Origin: a virus
Virus record (IMG/VR): IMGVR_UViG_3300021963_000067
Span: 1-64,000 of that record
DNA: 64,000 bases
Reading direction: 5' to 3' (one strand)
The position numbers and the translations under genes are program-made. The notes under the pieces are model-generated. The model saw only the letters and a program-made list of their open reading frames with translations, did no database searches and was not told the DNA's origin. This document shows positions 57,166 to 64,000 of this stretch, piece by piece (within the stretch, counting starts at the first letter, position 1; each line of letters opens with the position of its first letter).

Positions 57166-57185
57166 CTGTTGTAATTTTACAACAG
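57166..57185. repeat. Perfect 9-bp inverted repeat beside the early promoter
   Basis: CTGTTGTAA-TT-TTACAACAG, a 20-bp palindrome, ends 8 bp from the -35 box of the promoter at 57130-57158 and lies just past the stop of the ATP-grasp gene. No T run follows on the minus strand, so an operator or a weak hairpin end for the ATP-grasp transcript is more likely than a standard terminator. Confidence 0.55.
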
Positions 57186-57200
57186 TTAAAATTTAATTTA

Positions 57201-58430
57201 TCAATAGTATTCGACAACTATTCCGGAAACAAAGTTTCGATATTTTTCTTCTACATCGTCCGGTGTACTGCCTGTGAAAATAGCCCAACCGTTATTAAAA
57301 ACTGAGAGATCATTTCTTACCATTTGTATCTTTCCTTTTGGAAGACTTACTACATCTGCAAGGTTGTTTTCTTTAATTTCTATATGTTGAATTTCTTTCT
57401 TTTCAAAGGGCAATTGTCTGAATAAAACAGATTTATTAATTGATAGAGTATAGTCAATTCCATGCAACAACTTGTTAATTAATTTATATCCGTAATCTTT
57501 TTCCCCGGCATGCCACATTAGTGTATGAGATACAGATAACCTTGGAGAAAAATCAATAAAGTGTATCTTATTATTTTTGTCCACTATTATGTCAAGCATA
57601 AATGGACTGTTATCAAATTTTATTTTGTCAAAGAATTTTTTTAGATACTGTGTTGTTTTATCTTGTAATAATCTACTGGAATATTTTGAAGGATATTTCA
57701 ATCCAGTTTCCGCCGCATAAGGATAAGATGTTGATTCGATATCGAAAATAAAATCAAAATATATTTGCTCTTTATAAACATGCCCAATAAAAGAAACAAC
57801 ATCGCCCTCGACATATGTCTGAATCATATACTCATGCATACCTGAGCAGTATTGTAATTTTTTATAATTGACTCCATGCGTTTCCTGATACTTATGGAGT
57901 TGTTCTTCGGTATCAGCAAAAAAATCTATTAGCGATTGCTGATCCTCAATAATTTGTATTCCTACACTAGCGGTGCCAACGCTAGGCTTTACTATGCAAG
58001 GATATTTTATGTTTTTAGGAGGAGTAGATAATGTCTCGCAAGATTCTAAAGTATCATATAACACAGGAAACGGTATTTGTAGTTCATGCCATAAGTTATA
58101 ATAACCTATTTTACTATTAATTAATTTTGCAGTATCTGGAGAAATTCCGTGTAAGTTAAATTTTTTATTAAGTTCAGCAACAACTAATATTGACCGGTCG
58201 CCAAATGCTGGAAAAATACAAGCATAATTATTTTTTTCAAATAAGTGTTCTACAGTTTTTGCAATGCTATTAGTAATGTGTCGATTGGGATATAAACTTG
58301 TAAGTTTATTTAATATTTCAAATTGCATAGCACTTTCCGGAAGTATTACATCAACTTCAACTCCGTGTTGCAACAAATTATCTAAAATAATTAAATTATT
58401 GTAATTAACCAATAAAAATAAAAGTTTCAA
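57201..58430 (-). CDS. Carbamoyl-phosphate-synthase/biotin-carboxylase-type ATP-grasp ligase
   Basis: The 409-residue protein has an N-terminal Rossmann-like region (LLFLLVNYNNLIILDNLLQH), an ATP-grasp core with YPCIVKPSVGTASVGIQII (about 143-162), and a catalytic loop PFMLDIIVDKNNKIHFIDFS (about 275-294) followed by R. ATP-grasp ligases of this group activate carboxylates and join them to amines. The start is uncertain: the frame opens with TTG at 58430 and has no ATG for some distance. It follows the TctC and PP-loop genes on the minus strand. Confidence 0.82.
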   Translation of the reverse strand: MKLLFLLVNYNNLIILDNLLQHGVEVDVILPESAMQFEILNKLTSLYPNRHITNSIAKTVEHLFEKNNYACIFPAFGDRSILVVAELNKKFNLHGISPDTAKLINSKIGYYNLWHELQIPFPVLYDTLESCETLSTPPKNIKYPCIVKPSVGTASVGIQIIEDQQSLIDFFADTEEQLHKYQETHGVNYKKLQYCSGMHEYMIQTYVEGDVVSFIGHVYKEQIYFDFIFDIESTSYPYAAETGLKYPSKYSSRLLQDKTTQYLKKFFDKIKFDNSPFMLDIIVDKNNKIHFIDFSPRLSVSHTLMWHAGEKDYGYKLINKLLHGIDYTLSINKSVLFRQLPFEKKEIQHIEIKENNLADVVSLPKGKIQMVRNDLSVFNNGWAIFTGSTPDDVEEKYRNFVSGIVVEYY

Positions 58431-58466
58431 GAAAGCACCATTAGTAAAACATAATTTAATATTTCA

Positions 58467-59357
58467 TCAATTTGATAGAGCGATGACTGCATTTTTAATT
58501 AATTGTTCTACAGGTTTACGACCAAATTCATTTAACTCGTTAAATTCTCGTATAAAGTCCGCTTGTACAGATCGATCACTCATATATTCTTTTAAAAATT
58601 GTGACCAAAATTTTTCTGCTGCCGGATCGGTATTTTTTGGAAGAATGAATGTAAATGCGTCAACGTCTTGCCAGCCTGGAAGAATACTATTTACAGTAGG
58701 TACATCGGGATATTCTTGTAGACGCTGATTACTGCCAACAGCAATTAATTTAATTTTTCCCGAGTCAATCATTGCCTTAGAAATTAATAATGGTGGGGCT
58801 CCAAATTGAACGTGTCCTCCAGCTATATCTTGTACTAACGGTGCACCGCCTTTATACGGTACCCAGACAAAATCAGGTTTTTTCTTAGACAGTTCTATAA
58901 ACTTTTCTAACAACATTCTTTGTCCGGGTGCACCGAAACCCACTGTTACAGTACCTTTGTACAAGTCTTGAATAGAATTGATCCCGCTATTTTTATGAGT
59001 AATATAGGCCGAAACACTATTTCTAACAGCAGTTACAGTATCTAATTCTGCAGTTGGATTTTTTATTCGTTGTGTTGCAATTGTCCCAACAGTGCCAAAT
59101 GATATATGATACCCGTCTTTAGGCATACCGGCAATTTCATTCATACCAATAAGCCCTTCAGCACCTGGCCTATATAATGGTGTAAAATTTAAACCTTTCT
59201 TGGTTGCATATTTTTCAAAGTGTCTAAATGTTTGATCTACACCTCCACCTGGAGCAAACGGTATAACAACTGTTATAGGTTTAGATGTAGGGTCGAATGC
59301 ATATGCATTTGTAATTGTTAAAATTAACAGTGATACAAAATATTTTAAAATTCTCAT
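58467..59357 (-). CDS. TctC/Bug-family periplasmic solute receptor (second copy)
   Basis: Signal peptide MRILKYFVSLLILTITNAYA, with cleavage likely after AYA, then ITVVIPFAPGGGVDQTFRHF (about 28-47) and VWVPYKGGAPLVQDIAGGHV, the hallmarks of Bug receptors. It is about one-third identical in alignment with the receptor at 40942 by eye. Such receptors bind mono-, di- or tricarboxylates in the periplasm; no transporter partner is encoded. An AATAAATA box (59386-59393) and a GAGG 11 nt upstream give a conventional leader. The ATP-grasp gene follows. Confidence 0.92.
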   Translation of the reverse strand: MRILKYFVSLLILTITNAYAFDPTSKPITVVIPFAPGGGVDQTFRHFEKYATKKGLNFTPLYRPGAEGLIGMNEIAGMPKDGYHISFGTVGTIATQRIKNPTAELDTVTAVRNSVSAYITHKNSGINSIQDLYKGTVTVGFGAPGQRMLLEKFIELSKKKPDFVWVPYKGGAPLVQDIAGGHVQFGAPPLLISKAMIDSGKIKLIAVGSNQRLQEYPDVPTVNSILPGWQDVDAFTFILPKNTDPAAEKFWSQFLKEYMSDRSVQADFIREFNELNEFGRKPVEQLIKNAVIALSN

Positions 59358-59385
59358 TTCGAGATTGCCTCTTTGTTTAATAGGG

Positions 59386-59393
59386 TATTTATT
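59386..59393 (-). promoter_or_regulatory. Late-type box AATAAATA with leader
   Basis: At 59393-59386, leader of about 25 nt with GAGG before the ATG of the second TctC gene. Confidence 0.5.
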
Positions 59394-59425
59394 TTTGCTA
59401 ATTGATATCTTTAATGAAGCTGGTA

Positions 59426-60583
59426 TTAGAGATCACCTAGATAGTAAGGAGGAGACATGATCCATTTATAGGCATTCGGTTGACCGTTTGGATCTAAGAA
59501 CAAAAAATCTTTATCAATATTGTCTAATTGATTTTGATAATAGTACTGCCAGCGATCTACTAGAGAGCTAAATTCGGAATTGTCATAAAACCAAAAATCT
59601 TTGTCCTTTCTAAATCCGCCAGGCTTTGCAGCTTGGAATCGATTAAAGTTCCAATACGGATAGCAAACATCTTTGATAATTTCACTGCAAATTCCATAGT
59701 GCTGACTGGTGTTGATAAACTGTATTTTGTCAGGATTAGACTTAAACCATAAAAATAGTTGGTGGGCCATTTCGTAGGCAAGCAACGGCATGTCCGGAGT
59801 CCAATAAAAATACTCTACATTATTTGAATCGCTGTTTACCGGAACAGCATTTTGTATAAGATCATCTCGAAAATAAAAAAATACCTGATTACCTTCAGAA
59901 TTTTTTCTAAGATAGGGTTTATCAGTACCCCAAATTGCGGCCACACGTTTTCCTTGATCTAACAAATTAATTTCTGTATCTGAGTAAGACTGCATTCTTA
60001 AAAAATTTACAGCACTATGCATGTGATTCTGTGTAGTAAACAAATCATCGTTATACAAATTTGAGTTTGCACGTTCTAACCAATCAGCAGTTATGATTTT
60101 TATTTCAGGATGATGAGTTCTTAAATATTCTAAATCTGGCTTAATAACATAATCCCATTCACTGACAAAATTGTTTGCTCCTGTATCTGTAGAATTAGGT
60201 TTATAAATTCCGTTATCTAAAATTTTATAAGGCCACCTAACAAATACATAATCTAATTTAATATTGTTTTGCAAAAAAGTATGTAAAATGTTGTGGCTAT
60301 CAGATCCACCACTGTAATATAAAATTAATTCATCGTAATTGTCTCTAAGTTGTTGCGCTCGTTCTTTATATAATGTTTTTAATGGAATTTTCCCTAATAA
60401 ATCTTTATTAAAGTTTTTAAAGGTGTCATGATACCACAGGTACCAAACTACACACAGCAATCCTTGTTTACGTAGTCGAGTGGCTTCTAATAGAGCTTGA
60501 ACTTTATTTTTATGGGATGAAATTATTTTGTTTGTATCGGAATGGCAAACACAATACATTCCTTGATGATCTGATCTAGTCAT
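59426..60583 (-). CDS. PP-loop ATPase, 385 aa (family B)
   Basis: SGGSDSHN at 91-98 is the pyrophosphate loop, set in RAQQLRDNYDELILYYSGGS, which is nearly shared with the paralogue at 61513-62700. A middle LLDQGKRVAAIWGTDKPYL region and VEYFYWTPDMP are also shared. The protein lacks a glutaminase domain. Members of this phage-type family probably adenylate a small molecule and might act as amide or thioamide formers. The late box is 5 nt before the ATG. The two copies flank a PLP enzyme. Confidence 0.82.
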   Translation of the reverse strand: MTRSDHQGMYCVCHSDTNKIISSHKNKVQALLEATRLRKQGLLCVVWYLWYHDTFKNFNKDLLGKIPLKTLYKERAQQLRDNYDELILYYSGGSDSHNILHTFLQNNIKLDYVFVRWPYKILDNGIYKPNSTDTGANNFVSEWDYVIKPDLEYLRTHHPEIKIITADWLERANSNLYNDDLFTTQNHMHSAVNFLRMQSYSDTEINLLDQGKRVAAIWGTDKPYLRKNSEGNQVFFYFRDDLIQNAVPVNSDSNNVEYFYWTPDMPLLAYEMAHQLFLWFKSNPDKIQFINTSQHYGICSEIIKDVCYPYWNFNRFQAAKPGGFRKDKDFWFYDNSEFSSLVDRWQYYYQNQLDNIDKDFLFLDPNGQPNAYKWIMSPPYYLGDL

Positions 60584-60588
60584 AAAAC

Positions 60589-60596
60589 TATTTATA
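60589..60596 (-). promoter_or_regulatory. Late promoter TATAAATA, 5 nt from ATG
   Basis: A perfect octamer at 60596-60589, GTTTT, then the ATG at 60583. No ribosome-binding site. Only 3 bp separate it from the divergent box at 60600-60607. Confidence 0.7.
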
Positions 60597-60599
60597 GTT

Positions 60600-60607
60600 C
60601 ATAAATA
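60600..60607 (+). promoter_or_regulatory. Late-type box CATAAATA, 4 nt from ATG
   Basis: CATAAATA, CCCT, then the ATG at 60612. Part of the tightest divergent pair in the window (28 bp between start codons). Confidence 0.6.
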
Positions 60608-60611
60608 CCCT

Positions 60612-61541
60612 ATGACATATAATACTGAAAATATTTGGAACAAGCTGTTAAATTTAAAAAATCTTCCGTTTGGAAGTGCATTAAGTATCTATGATCCAAC
60701 TCTTGAGACGGAGGTATCTGATATTATTTCTAAAGTATCTGCTCAGAGATGTCTAACTGATATTAACGTACAAGAAAAATTTCTTAACAGATATTATAAC
60801 TGGATACAGGAAACTCAACTCAATACTTTCAACGGATTGGAGAATTTTAAAGTTCGAGCATTTTCCAATGGAACTACTGAATCGTTTGATAAATTCTATC
60901 TTAAAAATAAACAACGTCGAATAAGATATTTTCGAGGTGAATATCTATATCACTTGGCATCGGCTAGTAGTTATTTCGATCAATCGGCATATCTTGATGA
61001 CGAACCGCTATCTAAGAATGATGTTGTCATATTCAGTTTGCCATTTGCAGATACTGGAAATGAACATCCGGAAATGAAAAAAGTATTAACTATTTGCGAA
61101 AAGTTAGATATTCCGGTCATGATCGATTGTTGTTATTTTGGAGTATGCAAAAATATTCATTTTGATTTTTCTTACAAATGCATATATGGAATAACTTTTA
61201 GTTTGAGTAAAATTTTCTCAGTACAACACTTAAGAATTGGTATGAGACTTACTAGAGAAGACGACGATGATCCGTTATTGGTCTACAATAGAAATAGATA
61301 TACTAATCGATTAGGAGCGGCTGTTGGATTTGAGTTGCTCGAACGATATGGTCCGGATTATAATCAACACACATACAGTTCTACTCAGCAGGAATTTTGT
61401 GAACAATTATCAGTGCATGCCAGCAATTGTGTGTTTTTTGCTAATAGTTCGGATAAATTTTTAGAATATAGCAGAGGAACAGCAAACAATAGATTATGTT
61501 TTTCTAGGTACCTTAAATTTGGGGAACTGCCACAGGTTTAA
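60612..61541 (+). CDS. PLP-dependent aminotransferase-fold enzyme
   Basis: Fold-type I PLP residues are in place: SNGTTESFDKF (85-95) for the phosphate loop, IDCCYFG (171-177) with D172 contacting the pyridine nitrogen, TFSLSKIFSV with the Schiff-base lysine K200, and R208 after it. The 309 residues are short for the family (about 350-420), missing part of the small domain at the C-terminus. It could transaminate or decarboxylate an amino-acid substrate. It sits between two PP-loop paralogues and its end overlaps one by 29 bp. Confidence 0.82.
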   Translation: MTYNTENIWNKLLNLKNLPFGSALSIYDPTLETEVSDIISKVSAQRCLTDINVQEKFLNRYYNWIQETQLNTFNGLENFKVRAFSNGTTESFDKFYLKNKQRRIRYFRGEYLYHLASASSYFDQSAYLDDEPLSKNDVVIFSLPFADTGNEHPEMKKVLTICEKLDIPVMIDCCYFGVCKNIHFDFSYKCIYGITFSLSKIFSVQHLRIGMRLTREDDDDPLLVYNRNRYTNRLGAAVGFELLERYGPDYNQHTYSSTQQEFCEQLSVHASNCVFFANSSDKFLEYSRGTANNRLCFSRYLKFGELPQV

Positions 61542-62700
61542 CGTAATGCCATTTAGTTTTACAAGTATTAAACAATCCTCTAACTTTTCCAGGAAGTTGA
61601 TATCCGTTAGATTCTGTTATAATAAATTTTTCATTTATCTGAGAAAGAAATTCTGAATTAACATTTATAAAAGTATTTCTTTCTAATTCAAATTCTGGAT
61701 GATTAAAAATCCAAGATTGTTTATCTGCTCGATCTGCTTGCATCGGTTTATCTGATTGAAAATTTCCGTTCCATGTAGTATATATTACTGATTTAGTAAT
61801 ATTACTTTGAATAGATATCAGAACGTTTTTTTCTTGTGGCGTTAAGTTGACGGAATCATTGTTAAAAAAGAACTGTTTTATTTCAGGATGTTGGTCTACA
61901 TAACTGCACAACACGTGAGCCTGCTCTAACGGAATATTCGGCATTTTTGGAGTCCAATAAAAATATTCGATAGAATTTCTATTATAATCCATTGCATTTC
62001 CTACTCCAACTGCTGTGTCTAAAAAACAACATAACCAGTTTCCGTTTATAGAAGCAACAATAGGTTTATCTATTCCGTAAATACATGCAACACGTTTGCC
62101 TTTATCCAACAATAACATTTCATTTTTTGATGAGGAAAGAGTGAATCCTATCTCTACATCATTCCATACATTAGCTTTTCTAAAATTATCCTCAACATAA
62201 ATTTTAGAAGTGAAATTTTCAGACCAGTCTACGATTTCTATTTTAATTTCTGGACGAGTTTGATTTAACCAATCGAGAACTGGTTTTATAGCATAGTCCC
62301 ATTCGCTGAGATAGTTAAAGGCACTAGTGTCTATGGTGTTGGGAGTATATAGTTTTTTATCAACAGTCAACATGGGCCACTTAACACATACTTCATCTAG
62401 TTTGATATTGTTATCTATAAATGTTCTTAATATATTATAACTGTCAGAACCTCCTGAAAAATACAATATTAAATAATCATATTCATCTCTTAACTGTTGA
62501 GCTCGTTGTTTATATAAATCATTTAAATTTTGCTTGCCCAACAACGCTTTGTTATATTGTTCAAATACATTGTCATAGAAATGAAATGATATATCAGCAT
62601 TAAGCTGTGTTGCACTTGTTAAAGCATCAAACTTATTATAAAATTTGGTTCCTAATACTTTCCAAAATACATGATCATTAAATTCAAAATTATTCAACAT
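61513..62700 (-). CDS. PP-loop ATPase, 395 aa (family B, second copy)
   Basis: SGGSDSYN at 82-89 and the same LGKxxLxxLYKxRAQQLRD lead-in as the 59426 protein, with shared VEYFYWTPKMP-type and GKRVACIYGIDKP segments. Paralogy is clear. It follows a 2OG-like gene with an 11-bp overlap, so an oxygenase and an adenylating enzyme are co-expressed. No glutaminase or carrier domain is present. Substrate unknown. Confidence 0.82.
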   Translation of the reverse strand: MLNNFEFNDHVFWKVLGTKFYNKFDALTSATQLNADISFHFYDNVFEQYNKALLGKQNLNDLYKQRAQQLRDEYDYLILYFSGGSDSYNILRTFIDNNIKLDEVCVKWPMLTVDKKLYTPNTIDTSAFNYLSEWDYAIKPVLDWLNQTRPEIKIEIVDWSENFTSKIYVEDNFRKANVWNDVEIGFTLSSSKNEMLLLDKGKRVACIYGIDKPIVASINGNWLCCFLDTAVGVGNAMDYNRNSIEYFYWTPKMPNIPLEQAHVLCSYVDQHPEIKQFFFNNDSVNLTPQEKNVLISIQSNITKSVIYTTWNGNFQSDKPMQADRADKQSWIFNHPEFELERNTFINVNSEFLSQINEKFIITESNGYQLPGKVRGLFNTCKTKWHYVKPVAVPQI

Positions 62701-63328
62701 ACTTGGATTCTAATACGTTAATATGATCGGGAAAGGTATTTCTGCTTATTTGAATAGAAATCCTTGGGGAGATTATATTCTCAACGCTATGTAATATATT
62801 GGTATTTAGACAGATCCAGCGATGCTCAGGAACACGCACTCTGGCAACTTCTTGCAGTGTTGAATAATCAGTTATTGCATCAGTTAGGTTAAAATTATTT
62901 TTAAGTTCTAGTCTTTCTAACGGTTTGTTTTTTTCTTGCCACCAAACGGTATCTGCATCAGTGCCGCCAGCCTCTAAAAGATAATGAATAGAAAAGTTTC
63001 GATTTGCATCAACGTGTGGTGCAACAACATAGTCGACAGATGCTTCAAATATATTAATTCCGCATCCGATAGGATCTTGTTTAAAGTGAAGCTTTACCCA
63101 TTCTTCAAACTCTTCACTAATCCAATATCGATAACTACCTGCATTTTTTAGTTGCTTTCCTTCGTCTGTAATAACCGTTCGATTACTATATTCATTGTAT
63201 CCAGGTTGTTCTAATAATTTTGGATTCACTCTGCTTTCTCGTTGACGAGAGACTAATGCGGTGTTAGCTGCATTGATAACAGAGGCCGGTAGCTGTGGAA
63301 GATCTAAGAAGGAATAGATAAAAGTCAT
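62690..63328 (-). CDS. 2OG-Fe(II) oxygenase-like protein, 212 aa (family A)
   Basis: VAPHVDANRNFSIHYLLEAG (about 110-129) gives H-x-D and HSVENIISPRISIQIS gives distal His and Arg. It is the closest paralogue of the 40307 protein (same start MTFIYSFLDLPQLP-type, same GCGI-N/S-I-F before the core). AGGA precedes the ATG, with an AATAAATA box (63348-63355) about 20 nt upstream. It leads a two-gene unit with the PP-loop protein. Confidence 0.82.
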   Translation of the reverse strand: MTFIYSFLDLPQLPASVINAANTALVSRQRESRVNPKLLEQPGYNEYSNRTVITDEGKQLKNAGSYRYWISEEFEEWVKLHFKQDPIGCGINIFEASVDYVVAPHVDANRNFSIHYLLEAGGTDADTVWWQEKNKPLERLELKNNFNLTDAITDYSTLQEVARVRVPEHRWICLNTNILHSVENIISPRISIQISRNTFPDHINVLESKYVE

Positions 63329-63347
63329 GTGTAAATCCTATGATTCA

Positions 63348-63355
63348 TATTTATT
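63348..63355 (-). promoter_or_regulatory. Late-type box AATAAATA with leader
   Basis: At 63355-63348, leader about 19 nt with AGGA before the ATG at 63328. Confidence 0.5.
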
Positions 63356-63375
63356 CGATATTTTTACATCAACAA

Positions 63376-64000
63376 CTATTTTTTTAGATTTTGTTTTAAA
63401 AACATAGATACTGCATCACGAGCGTTTATGTCATCGTACGTATTGGCATGACCCGTACCACTAAGTTCAACGGTTGTTAGCGATCCATCAACTCTCCCGT
63501 TCGAACATCTCGATTTTGATTGTCCAAACCACGGATCGATACTGTATGAGATTGTAAGGCTCTTTACGCCTTGTTCAAATCCGATGCCTGTAAAACAAAA
63601 ACCGCTTGACAAAACTATCCCACGGATGCCTTTTATTCGAGTTCGAGCAAGAGCCTCTGCTCCTTCACTGTGCCCCATAAAAAATATGTTATCAACGTCC
63701 ACCCATGACAATTTTTTAAGCTCAAGCATTGCATACGCAATCTCTTGTTCTCGATATGGAATTGCCATTGGGAACCTATGAGACACTGTATTGGTTGTAG
63801 AGTTGCAATTAGAAACTCTTTTCGGCCTTGCAAAGCTATCAGGTAGTATCACAACAAATCCAAGATTGGCTAAATGTCGTCCCCACTGTTGATCATGATA
63901 AGACTGTATGCCTGCGCAACCATGTAGATATATAACTACAGGATATTTTTGGTCTAATTTTATATTTTTAATTCTTTTTGAAAAATTACTTTCCGGAATA
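63376..64000 (-). CDS. Alpha/beta hydrolase (dienelactone-hydrolase-like), N-terminus beyond the window
   Basis: The frame is open from the window edge (64000) to a stop at 63376. It shows VVIYLHGCAG (oxyanion-hole HG), a nucleophile elbow FMGHSEGAEA with Ser in G-H-S-E-G, and SGTGHANTYDDI with the C-terminal His. These are the Ser-His elements of dienelactone-type hydrolases; the acid may be D in SYSIDPWFG. It would hydrolyse an ester or lactone. The visible part is over 200 residues and complete at the C-terminus. Signal peptide, if any, lies outside the window. Confidence 0.85.
   Translation of the reverse strand, partial: IPESNFSKRIKNIKLDQKYPVVIYLHGCAGIQSYHDQQWGRHLANLGFVVILPDSFARPKRVSNCNSTTNTVSHRFPMAIPYREQEIAYAMLELKKLSWVDVDNIFFMGHSEGAEALARTRIKGIRGIVLSSGFCFTGIGFEQGVKSLTISYSIDPWFGQSKSRCSNGRVDGSLTTVELSGTGHANTYDDINARDAVSMFLKQNLKK

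Noticed and set aside
33500-63375. Island as host chromosome joined by misassembly
   Set aside because: Late-type boxes, ATGA couplings, A/T-rich style and a fibre gene continue through it, and 2OG genes occur on both sides of its left edge. Read coverage would still be needed to exclude it fully.
1-64000. Integrase, transposase or att sites
   Set aside because: No recombinase, insertion-sequence terminal repeats or direct-repeat target sites were seen; the phage looks strictly lytic in this window.

Overview
This window looks like part of a large T4-type myovirus genome infecting a Gram-negative, probably aquatic, bacterium. The evidence is long tail-fibre genes that share one N-terminal docking motif, T4-late-type TATAAATA promoters, a gp31/GroES-like co-chaperonin, ThyX, and dense gene packing with ATGA-type overlaps. 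No gap between genes exceeds about 105 bp. The two Bug/TctC solute receptors resemble proteins abundant in Betaproteobacteria, so a Burkholderiales-like host is a reasonable but unproven guess.

Layout. (1) 1-2.9 kb, minus strand: small early-type genes (nucleotidyltransferase, MazG-like NTP pyrophosphohydrolase, co-chaperonin, a DnaE-like fragment). (2) 2.9-20 kb, minus strand: adhesin/tail-fibre block with an Ig-like/He_PIG protein, a subtilisin-like (S8) protease, a YadA-like fibre and a 2444-residue fibre. (3) 20.1-33.5 kb: housekeeping and host-takeover genes, including an iron block (superoxide dismutase, a 38-residue membrane peptide, IscU, IscA), UV endonuclease, glycosyltransferase, KDO8P synthase, QueD-like protein, ThyX, a 2OG oxygenase, an Hc1-like protein and an oversized tRNA-like element. 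(4) 33.5-64 kb: an accessory metabolic island of about 30 kb built from short, often divergent transcription units. It is interrupted by one fibre gene (54.1-55.7 kb) and one early operon with two phosphatases (55.8-57.1 kb).

The island encodes two radical-SAM proteins with B12-binding-like N-termini, nine of the ten 2OG-Fe(II)-oxygenase-like proteins in the window, five PP-loop (SGGxDS) ATPases, two ATP-grasp ligases, a PLP enzyme, two SDRs, a sulfotransferase beside an APS-kinase/nucleotidyltransferase fusion, a Rieske oxygenase, an acyl desaturase, a fatty-acid-hydroxylase-like protein, a DUF3050 protein and two TctC receptors. Together these resemble a natural-product or cell-surface-modification gene set rather than the usual phage nucleotide-metabolism genes. 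Many of the enzymes need iron or Fe-S clusters, which fits the iscU-iscA-sod block.

Regulation is readable. Six early-type promoters have a TTGACA box, exactly 17 bp of spacing and a TATAAT-like box. At least fourteen genes have an NNTAAATA late box ending 4-8 nt before the start codon, with little or no room for a Shine-Dalgarno sequence. If the T4 rule for the start site applies, these mRNAs are leaderless.
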